Assembly: GCA_036343175.1 (NCBI GenBank)
Contig: JAZASR010000012.1
Coordinates: forward strand, 1 to 56,543
Direction of reading: 5' to 3'
DNA: 56,543 nucleotides
Source of the DNA: JAEEJA01 sp036343175
Lineage (GTDB): Bacteria; Bacillota; Clostridia; Lachnospirales; Lachnospiraceae
The notes under the pieces are model-generated. The model saw nothing but the letters and a program-made list of their open reading frames with translations. It was not told the DNA's origin and ran no database searches. Positions 50,219 to 56,543 of the stretch are shown in pieces. Each line of letters begins with the position of its first letter. The first letter of the stretch is position 1. The position numbers and the translations under genes are program-made.

Positions 50219-51298
50219 ATGAAGTTTTTTGAAAAGATCAAAGATCACATGCTTTATGGCACCTTATCGAAATCTATCTTTTTTGAGACCATTCCGCTGA
50301 TGACAGAAGAGAATAATTCGAATCTAAAGGGCATCTCCATGATCACTACCGTATTCGGCGGGGTGCTTACTGTCCTTTCATTTTTCGGAATACTGTCAAA
50401 GAGAGTACTTCCGGCATACTTATTCCTGTTTCTTACTTCTTTATTATTTATTATTATCAGAAGACTTACTGATCAGACAAAAAGATATATTTCCTATATC
50501 ACATGTCTGACCCAATGCATTACAGTCATGACGTTCGGACTGCTCAATTCAACTATCTGTTCGCCATCGCCCACGACAAACGGCACCATTTTCTGTGTCC
50601 TTATGATAGTCATACCGCTTATAATCATCGATCTGCCTTACAGGATAGACACAGTCCTGATAATCATCACTATTGCTTACTGCTTCATGTCTTATAAATA
50701 CAAGGATCCGTCCGTGCTTTCAGCTGACCACCTGAATGCACTGGTAGTCTGCCTCTGCTCCATCATGACAAACTGGATCTTTGCCGGCCGCAATATGCAG
50801 AACCTGGCTAACAGGCTTTATATTCAGAAGAAGCGCGATACTGATGCCCTGACAGGACTTCTTACGAAAAAGGCAGCGCAGATCATCATAGATACCCATT
50901 TTATTAAGGGCAGGGAGGGTGTTTTCTTCATCATTGACCTTGATAATTTCAAGCATGTTAATGATACATACGGCCATCTTTACGGAGACCGGGTCTTAAA
51001 GCTTGTCGCTTCATGTATAAAGTCCAATATTACCAGAAAGGATGTCGGTTCCCGTTTCGGAGGAGATGAATTCACCGTACTCTATCCCGATATGACGCTT
51101 GAAGAGGCCGAAAAACTGGCAGAAAGCTTTTTTAATGATCTGAATAACGCTTTTTTGAATGAAAAGCATCACCAGACCTGTTCTATGGGCATTACAGACC
51201 TTAATGGAGTAAGTAATTACGAACAGCTTTTCCAGAAGGCTGACAGTGCGCTTTACGACAGTAAGCTTTCGGGTAAGAATAAGTATACGATAGTATAA
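50219..51298 (+). CDS. Membrane diguanylate cyclase (GGDEF)
   Basis: A 359-residue protein with about five or six membrane helices in residues 35-195 and no large outer domain, then a GGDEF domain: D-A-L-T-G-L-L-T-K near residue 210, D-L-D-N-F-K-H-V-N-D, G-G-D-E-F at 281-285, and a C-terminal A-D-S-A-L-Y-D-S-K-L-S-G-K-N. It should make c-di-GMP. A canonical Arg-x-x-Asp inhibitory site is absent (T-R-K-D is offset by one). GGAGGTG precedes the ATG. The PilZ gene lies 213 bp downstream. Confidence 0.9.
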   Translation: MKFFEKIKDHMLYGTLSKSIFFETIPLMTEENNSNLKGISMITTVFGGVLTVLSFFGILSKRVLPAYLFLFLTSLLFIIIRRLTDQTKRYISYITCLTQCITVMTFGLLNSTICSPSPTTNGTIFCVLMIVIPLIIIDLPYRIDTVLIIITIAYCFMSYKYKDPSVLSADHLNALVVCLCSIMTNWIFAGRNMQNLANRLYIQKKRDTDALTGLLTKKAAQIIIDTHFIKGREGVFFIIDLDNFKHVNDTYGHLYGDRVLKLVASCIKSNITRKDVGSRFGGDEFTVLYPDMTLEEAEKLAESFFNDLNNAFLNEKHHQTCSMGITDLNGVSNYEQLFQKADSALYDSKLSGKNKYTIV

Positions 51299-51511
51299 GT
51301 ATTTACTGCAGATCGATCTGAGCTTATATTTGAATCACAGCAGGCCATAATATGATAGGTCCTATGATATGATATAAAAAGTCCTCCTTGATACGATCAG
51401 GCATGTATCAGATCTTTAGCAGACTGTATATAATACTTGCAAATGAACTGTTTTTGTTAGATAATAAATAAAATATTTTCGTGAAATTCTTCATGTTAAG
51501 GAGGTATTTAT

Positions 51512-51883
51512 ATGGTTACAGATCAAAGAAAGTTCAAGCGTACTCCGATCAAGATGAACCTTGAAGTTTCATCTCTTTTTAAGCAGGATAACATACAGGT
51601 CAAGAATCTGAACGCCCCTATTGAGATCATCGATATCAGCAAGGAAGGCATCGGGTTCAATTCTTCAAGTATACTGCCGGTAGGTTTCTACTTTAACTGC
51701 CGTCTGCAGTTTCCTGAGATCAAGTCCATCAATAATGCCATTAACTGCGTCGTTCAGATCATCCGTGAAAAAGCGCTCGATAACGGCATGATCAACTACG
51801 GCTGCATATACATCGGCATGCCGGCTGTATATGACAATATCTTCAACCAGCTGGAAAATAATTACGAAGAAGATCACAGATAA
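51512..51883 (+). CDS. PilZ-domain c-di-GMP receptor
   Basis: A 123-residue single-domain protein with both PilZ signature motifs: R-K-F-K-R near residue 6 and D-I-S-K-E-G-I-G near residue 45 (D/N-x-S-x-x-G). These bind c-di-GMP in known PilZ proteins. No other domain is attached, so it would act by protein contact. TAAGGAGG precedes the ATG. The 3' end is echoed downstream. Confidence 0.87.
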   Translation: MVTDQRKFKRTPIKMNLEVSSLFKQDNIQVKNLNAPIEIIDISKEGIGFNSSSILPVGFYFNCRLQFPEIKSINNAINCVVQIIREKALDNGMINYGCIYIGMPAVYDNIFNQLENNYEEDHR

Positions 51884-51941
51884 GCTTTTGCTTAAGTGCC
51901 ATTTAGAAAAGTACTGCGAAGAAGATCGCAGATAAGCTTTT
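51862..51941 (+). repeat. Echo of the PilZ gene 3' end
   Basis: The last 20 or so coding bases, the stop and AAGCTTTT (51862-51889) recur at 51913-51941 with three changes (CGAAGAAGATC, GCAGATAAGCTTTT). Confidence 0.8.
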
Positions 51942-51999
51942 TTTAGAATGCAGATCAGGCATGAATAATAAAGATCACATACAGGCTGTGCAAAGTTTC

Positions 52000-52035
52000 A
52001 AAGGGCACCGGAGATAATTCCCGGTGCCCTTTTTA
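52000..52035 (+). terminator. Terminator after the PilZ gene
   Basis: AAGGGCACCGG and CCGGTGCCCTT form a perfect stem followed by TTTTT. Confidence 0.92.
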
Positions 52036-52260
52036 TCGTGCCGGGGTCATGATTATATATGATCTTCATTATTAAATGTTTGATCTGGCCGCAATTTTTT
52101 CAATGTGATCGTATCATGAACACTGCTTTATAATACGAAAGTTATTTTTTCTGTATGACTCAGTCATCATTATTTGCTTTATGACCGATCTTCATTATGT
52201 ACTATATTATTCGATCGAAAAACACCTGCCGGAAAAATATGAAAAAATTGTATTTTCTTG

Positions 52261-52289
52261 TTGACAAGCTGTTTTCTTTGCTCTAAACT
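52261..52289 (+). promoter_or_regulatory. str operon promoter
   Basis: TTGACA at 52261-52266, 17 bases, TAAACT at 52284-52289. A leader of about 130 bases follows up to rpsL; it ends with a run of T at 52376-52382 after a purine-rich segment, but I could not define a good terminator or protein-binding structure in it. The rest of the 544-bp gap upstream holds the PilZ echo and terminator. Confidence 0.7.
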
Positions 52290-52427
52290 AGTTAAAGTGT
52301 GCTGTTTAAGGGATAACTATGTCCTTATGCCCGGACTCTTCAGTGCTTTTATTAGCATTTAAAGGATCCGAGAGGCTTTTTTAACAGCCCGCTGTATTCA
52401 TTTTATATGTCAAGGAGGTGAAAATCA

Positions 52428-52844
52428 ATGCCTACATTCAACCAGTTGGTAAGAAAGGGAAGAAAGACTTCTGTTAAGAAGTCAGCATCCCCTGCACTGC
52501 AGTTTGCTTACAACTCTCTTAACAAGCGTCCTGTAAAGGTCAGCTCTCCTCAGAAGAGAGGTGTCTGCACAGCAGTTCGTACCGCAACACCTAAGAAGCC
52601 TAACTCAGCTCTTCGTAAGACTGCCAGAGTTCGTCTTTCTAACGGTATGGAAGTTACTACTTATATCCCGGGCGAAGGTCACAACCTTCAGGAGCACTCA
52701 GTTGTTCTTATCCGTGGCGGAAGAGTAAAGGACCTTCCTGGTACCAGATACCACATTATCCGTGGTACACTTGATACCGCAGGAGTTGCAAACAGACAGC
52801 AGGCCCGTTCCAAGTATGGAGCTAAGAGACCTAAGAAGAAATAA
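52428..52844 (+). CDS. rpsL: 30S ribosomal protein S12
   Basis: 138 residues, full length. P-T-F-N-Q-L-V-R-K-G-R at the start, then K-K-P-N-S-A-L-R-K and R-G-G-R-V-K-D-L-P-G, the two loops at the decoding centre; the lysines targeted by streptomycin resistance changes (K-P-N-S and G-R-V-K contexts) are unchanged. It is the first gene of the str operon. AAGGAGGTG precedes the ATG. Confidence 0.98.
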   Translation: MPTFNQLVRKGRKTSVKKSASPALQFAYNSLNKRPVKVSSPQKRGVCTAVRTATPKKPNSALRKTARVRLSNGMEVTTYIPGEGHNLQEHSVVLIRGGRVKDLPGTRYHIIRGTLDTAGVANRQQARSKYGAKRPKKK

Positions 52845-53055
52845 TCACTGAATGGTGAAGTGCTGGGTAAGATTTTCACATATTTATGGCTTTAGGCCAT
52901 GCGGGATGTCCTTATGATCCCGTATATATTTGATTTCATTATTTCCTAAGCACGAACACTGAAAAAAGTGAGTACCGATGATTTAATAACGGAGCGGACT
53001 GAAGTGTCGGCTTTATAAAAAGTCCGGATCCAAATTTATTAAGGAGGGAAGTAAC

Positions 53056-53526
53056 GTGCCACGTAAAGGACATATTCAGAAGAGAGACGTTCTGCCTGAT
53101 CCAGTCTACAACAATAAGGTTGTTACAAAGCTCATCAATAATATCATGCTTGATGGTAAGAAGGGTGTAGCTCAGAAGATCGTCTATGGTGCCTTTGATA
53201 TGGTTGCCGAGAAGAGCGGTAAGGATGCTGTTGAAGTTTTCGATGAAGCTATGAACAACATCATGCCACAGCTCGAAGTTAAGGCAAGACGTATCGGCGG
53301 TGCAACCTATCAGGTTCCTATCGAGGTAAGACCTGACAGAAGACAGGCACTCGCACTCAGATGGCTTACATTATTCTCACGCAAGAGAAGTGAGAAGACA
53401 ATGGTCGAGAGACTTGCCAATGAGATACTTGATGCGTCAAATAACACAGGTTCAGCTGTTAAGCGTAAGGAAGATATGCATAAGATGGCTGAGGCTAATA
53501 AGGCATTTGCACATTACAGATGGTGA
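53056..53526 (+). CDS. rpsG: 30S ribosomal protein S7
   Basis: 156 residues, full length, starting with GTG 53056 after AAGGAGGG. Begins P-R-K-G-H-I-Q-K-R, contains G-G-A-T-Y-Q-V-P-I-E-V-R and ends in M-A-E-A-N-K-A-F-A-H-Y-R-W. It initiates assembly of the 30S head. The GTG start may lower its translation or be part of operon control by S7, as known in E. coli; not shown here. Confidence 0.98.
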   Translation: MPRKGHIQKRDVLPDPVYNNKVVTKLINNIMLDGKKGVAQKIVYGAFDMVAEKSGKDAVEVFDEAMNNIMPQLEVKARRIGGATYQVPIEVRPDRRQALALRWLTLFSRKRSEKTMVERLANEILDASNNTGSAVKRKEDMHKMAEANKAFAHYRW

Positions 53527-53532
53527 TTGTTT

Positions 53533-53780
53533 AAAACAAGCGAGACAATCAAATCTCAAATCAAACGAAGTTTGGATTTGAGATTGATTGTTGAGCGACC
53601 ACGAACCTGAGAACGAAGCAGTTTGCATGTTTCATGCAAACCTGCGAAAGTTCGAAGGTTCGTGAGAATCGCGAGAGTGCTTTTAGCACGGAGCGATTCG
53701 TGTTTTAAACAAATTGTAAAAACAAGCGAGACAATCAAATCTCAAATCAAACGAAGTTTGGATTTGTGTTTGATTTTTGA
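53533..53780 (+). repeat. Nested hairpins and 48-bp direct repeat between rpsG and fusA
   Basis: A 48-base perfect repeat lies at 53533-53580 and 53719-53766. Its first copy forms an imperfect 20-bp hairpin (53546-53590, loop GAA). Between the copies are two more: 53600-53664 (CACGAACCT...AGGTTCGTG) and 53666-53699 (GAATCGC...GCGATTC). Their inner loops are purine-rich and opposed: GA/GA, GAA/GAAA, GAGA/GGA, suited to tandem G-A pairs. This fills the 301-bp gap. Confidence 0.85.
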
Positions 53781-53827
53781 ACGCTTACGAACCATCTATT
53801 CGTTTTTATATTTAGGAGGAAAAATTC

Positions 53828-55951
53828 TTGGCTGGAAGAGAATATCCACTAGAGAGAACCAGAAATATCGGTATTATGGCTCATATCGATGCCGGTAAGA
53901 CTACACTTACCGAGCGTATCCTTTTCTATACCGGTATTAATTATAAGATCGGTGATACTCACGATGGTACTGCAACCATGGACTTCATGGAGCAGGAGAA
54001 GGAGAGAGGTATCACTATCACTTCAGCAGCCACTACATGCCACTGGACACTTGAGGACCACCACAAGAAGAAGCCGGGCGCTTTAGAGCACCGTATCAAT
54101 ATCATTGATACTCCCGGCCACGTAGACTTCACAGTTGAAGTTGAGCGTTCACTCCGTGTACTTGATGGTGCTGTCGGCGTATTCGACGCTAAGAACGGCG
54201 TTGAGCCTCAGTCCGAGAATGTATGGCGTCAGGCTGATACATATAATGTTCCTCGTCTTGCTTTCATCAATAAGATGGATAAGCTTGGAGCAGATTTCTA
54301 TGGTTCAACTAAACAGATCAAGGACAGACTCGGCAAGAACCCGATCGCTGTTCAGATCCCTATCGGAAAGGAAGACTCATATATCGGTCTTGTAGATCTT
54401 TTCGAGATGGATGCTTATTATTATAAGGATGATCAGGGCAAGGAGATCGAGATCACATCTATCCCTGATGATCTCAAGGATCTGGCTGAGGAATATCATA
54501 CAAAGATGGTAGAACAGATCTGCGATCTTGATGATGACCTCATGATGGAGTACCTTGATGGCAATGAGCCTTCTGTTGAAGATATGAAGAAGGTCCTCAG
54601 AAAAGCCACTATCGAATCAAAGGCAGTCCCTGTATTCTGCGGTTCTGCATATAAGAACAAGGGTGTTCAGAAGCTTCTCGACGGCGTTATCGAGTATTTA
54701 CCTGCCCCTACAGACGTACCTGATATCACAGGTGTTGATGAGGACGGTAATGACGTTGTTCGTAAGTCTTCTGATGAAGAGCCGTTCTCGGCCCTTGCAT
54801 TCAAGATCACTGCTGATCCATTCGTTGGAAAGCTCGCATTCATCAGAGTTTACTCCGGTACACTCAAAGCCGGTTCTTATGTACTAAACGCTACTAAGGA
54901 CAAGAAGGAAAGAGTCGGAAGACTTCTCCAGATGCACGCTGACCAGAGAAAGGAGATCCCTACAGTTTATTCAGGTGATATCGCAGCTGCTGTAGGTCTT
55001 AAGGTTACTACTACCGGTGATACGATCTGCGATGAGCAGCATCCGGTTATCCTTGAGTCTATGGAATTCCCTGATCCTGTTATCGAGCTCGCTATCGAGC
55101 CTGATTCCAAGGATGAGCAGAATAAGCTTACTGATGCACTTGGAAAGCTTGCTGAAGAGGATCCTACATTTAAGGTTCATACTGATCAGGAGACAGGTCA
55201 GACTGTTATAGCAGGTATGGGCGAGCTTCACCTTGATGTCATCGTTGACAGACTTCTTCGTGAATTCAAGGTACAGGCCAAGGTCGGTGCTCCACAGGTT
55301 GCTTACCGTGAAGCCATCACAAAGCCTTGTGACGTTGATTCCAAGTATGTTAAGCAGTCCGGTGGTCGTGGTCAGTACGGTCACTGTAAGGTTAAGTTCG
55401 AGCCAATGGATCCTAATGGTGACGAGACATTCAAGTTCGAGTCTACCGTTGTCGGCGGAAATATTCCTAAGGAATATATTCCTGCTGTCGGTGAAGGTAT
55501 CGAGGAAGCTACTCAGGCAGGTATCCTTGGAGGATTCCCTGTTATTGGTGTTCATGCTACAGTTTATGATGGTTCTTATCATGAAGTCGATTCTTCCGAA
55601 ATGGCATTCCACATTGCCGGTTCCATGGCTATGAAGGACGCTATGAAGAAGGGTGATCCTGTACTTCTTGAGCCTATCATGAAGGTCGAGATCACTATGC
55701 CTGAAGAGTACATGGGCGATGTTATCGGCGATGTAAACTCACGACGCGGCCGTGTTGAAGGTATGGAAGATATTCCATCCGGTAAGATGGTCAAGGCTTA
55801 TGTACCTCTTGCAGAGATGTTCGGTTATGCTACAGACCTTCGTTCCAAGACACAGGGCCGTGGCAACTACTCAATGTTCTTCGAGAGATATGAGCAGGTT
55901 CCAAAGAACGTAGCTGAAAAAGTACTTTCAAATAAGGGTGCTGAAGCTTGA
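53828..55951 (+). CDS. fusA: Elongation factor G
   Basis: 707 residues, full length. It starts with TTG 53828, eleven bases after AGGAGG (53814-53819), since the conserved A-G-R-E-Y-P-L-E-R-T-R-N-I-G begins there. G1 is A-H-I-D-A-G-K-T-T near residue 18; the I-N-I-I-D-T-P-G-H-V-D and N-K-M-D GTPase motifs follow, then domains II-V. EF-G moves tRNAs and mRNA through the ribosome. A TTG start for such a highly expressed gene is uncommon. It follows the hairpin block by about 50 bp. Confidence 0.98.
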   Translation: MAGREYPLERTRNIGIMAHIDAGKTTLTERILFYTGINYKIGDTHDGTATMDFMEQEKERGITITSAATTCHWTLEDHHKKKPGALEHRINIIDTPGHVDFTVEVERSLRVLDGAVGVFDAKNGVEPQSENVWRQADTYNVPRLAFINKMDKLGADFYGSTKQIKDRLGKNPIAVQIPIGKEDSYIGLVDLFEMDAYYYKDDQGKEIEITSIPDDLKDLAEEYHTKMVEQICDLDDDLMMEYLDGNEPSVEDMKKVLRKATIESKAVPVFCGSAYKNKGVQKLLDGVIEYLPAPTDVPDITGVDEDGNDVVRKSSDEEPFSALAFKITADPFVGKLAFIRVYSGTLKAGSYVLNATKDKKERVGRLLQMHADQRKEIPTVYSGDIAAAVGLKVTTTGDTICDEQHPVILESMEFPDPVIELAIEPDSKDEQNKLTDALGKLAEEDPTFKVHTDQETGQTVIAGMGELHLDVIVDRLLREFKVQAKVGAPQVAYREAITKPCDVDSKYVKQSGGRGQYGHCKVKFEPMDPNGDETFKFESTVVGGNIPKEYIPAVGEGIEEATQAGILGGFPVIGVHATVYDGSYHEVDSSEMAFHIAGSMAMKDAMKKGDPVLLEPIMKVEITMPEEYMGDVIGDVNSRRGRVEGMEDIPSGKMVKAYVPLAEMFGYATDLRSKTQGRGNYSMFFERYEQVPKNVAEKVLSNKGAEA

Positions 55952-56002
55952 TCTTTTTGGTCATTCTATATTGATTATAGATATTTGAAAGCGAAAATTT
56001 TC

Positions 56003-56029
56003 CGGAATGTCTTATAAAAAGACATTCCG
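56003..56029 (+). terminator. Hairpin between fusA and tuf
   Basis: CGGAATGTCTT (56003-56013) pairs with AAGACATTCCG (56019-56029), loop ATAAA. Only three T follow, so termination may be partial. Confidence 0.65.
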
Positions 56030-56044
56030 TTTACCAAGTTTTAC

Positions 56045-56073
56045 TTGAAAAACGTCTTTAGATGAAATATAAT
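56045..56073 (+). promoter_or_regulatory. tuf promoter
   Basis: TTGAAA at 56045-56050, 17 bases, TATAAT at 56068-56073. tuf can thus be transcribed apart from the rest of the str operon. Confidence 0.75.
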
Positions 56074-56158
56074 AATCAAAGACGCGGTCTTAAAAAGGTA
56101 TATTATACAGCCAATTAAGACATAAACTTAAATAAAATTCTAAGGAGGATTTTTAATA

Positions 56159-56543
56159 ATGGCTAAAGCTAAGTATGACAACAGTAAACCACACGTTAAC
56201 GTTGGTACCATCGGTCACGTAGACCACGGTAAGACAACTCTTACAGCAGCTATCACAAAGACTCTTGCAGAGAGAGTTCCTGGCAACGTTGCTGAAGCAT
56301 TCGATCAGATCGATAAGGCTCCGGAAGAGCGTGAAAGAGGTATCACAATTTCCACAGCTCACGTTGAGTACCAGACAGAGCAGAGACACTATGCTCACGT
56401 TGACTGCCCGGGCCACGCTGACTATGTAAAAAACATGATTACAGGTGCAGCTCAGATGGACGGCGCAATCCTTGTTGTTGCAGCTACTGATGGTGCTATG
56501 CCTCAGACTCGTGAACACATCTTGTTAGCTCGTCAGGTTGGCG
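56159..56543 (+). CDS. tuf: Elongation factor Tu, 5' part
   Basis: The first 128 codons of EF-Tu, cut by the window end. Starts with ATG 56159 after AGGAGG; G1 is G-H-V-D-H-G-K-T-T near residue 19, then E-R-G-I-T-I and D-C-P-G-H-A-D-Y. It delivers aminoacyl-tRNA to the ribosome. Confidence 0.97.
   Translation, partial: MAKAKYDNSKPHVNVGTIGHVDHGKTTLTAAITKTLAERVPGNVAEAFDQIDKAPEERERGITISTAHVEYQTEQRHYAHVDCPGHADYVKNMITGAAQMDGAILVVAATDGAMPQTREHILLARQVG

Noticed and set aside
53533..53766. Possible CRISPR array from the 48-bp perfect repeats
   Set aside because: Only two copies, 138 bp apart, with hairpins and not a spacer between them; no cas genes nearby.

Overview
The window comes from a low-to-mid GC Bacillota, most likely a Clostridia member close to Lachnospiraceae (Butyrivibrio/Lachnospira-like). 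The signs are the MetY-SufCBDSU arrangement with SufU instead of IscU, a T-box before gatCAB-aspS, the paired radical-SAM genes of the TIGR03960/TIGR03936 type, a membrane-anchored trigger-factor-like FKBP, and strong AGGAGG ribosome binding sites. Every gene I can support lies on the + strand. No tRNA, rRNA or CRISPR array was seen.

Region 1 (1-4161) is prophage debris, visibly GC-richer than the rest. It holds head-closure, gp10-like, tail-terminator, major tail and tail-chaperone genes; the chaperone carries a textbook A AAA AAC -1 frameshift site. Where a tape-measure gene is expected, the phage DNA stops. An AlbA_2/ATP-binding regulator gene with its own promoter and terminator follows, then a scrambled remnant of a second, diverged tail chaperone, then a 25-bp direct repeat pair.

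Region 2 (4136-14321) is a mosaic, partly decayed biosynthetic cluster. It has an ATP-grasp 3' fragment, an epimerase pseudogene, an intact ATP-grasp ligase, a Gfo/Idh oxidoreductase, an SDR, a split transketolase that has lost almost all of its N-terminal subunit, an acyl carrier protein, an AMP-forming acyl ligase, and an LuxE/LuxC acyl-reductase pair. Together they look like a route that loads an acyl group on a carrier, reduces it to an aldehyde and joins it to sugar chemistry. The truncations suggest it is being lost.

Region 3 (14337-22390) is sulfur metabolism: metY behind a long leader that encodes a 36-residue Cys/Met-rich peptide, then the SUF iron-sulfur assembly operon sufCBDSU and an unrecognised small gene.

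Region 4 (22550-43737) is mostly core genome: a secreted NlpC/P60-like protein, a GtrB-like glycosyltransferase, a patatin phospholipase, a PRPP synthetase, an anchored FKBP foldase, a DUF512 protein, der-plsY-gpsA, and TIGR03960 and TIGR03936 proteins. Two diguanylate cyclases and one EAL protein are interspersed. With a further cyclase and a PilZ protein at 50-52 kb, the window holds a full set for making, degrading and sensing c-di-GMP.

Region 5 (43790-49903) is tRNA-dependent Asn/Gln formation: a T-box leader, gatC, two large palindromic elements, gatA, gatB, aspS. Region 6 (52261-56543) is the str operon (rpsL, rpsG, fusA, tuf), with an unusual block of nested hairpins and a 48-bp perfect repeat between rpsG and fusA.

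A theme across the window is small tandem duplication: short echoes of gene 3' ends just after several stop codons, and in-frame tandem repeats inside otherwise conserved proteins (SufD, the TIGR03936 protein, the FKBP protein).
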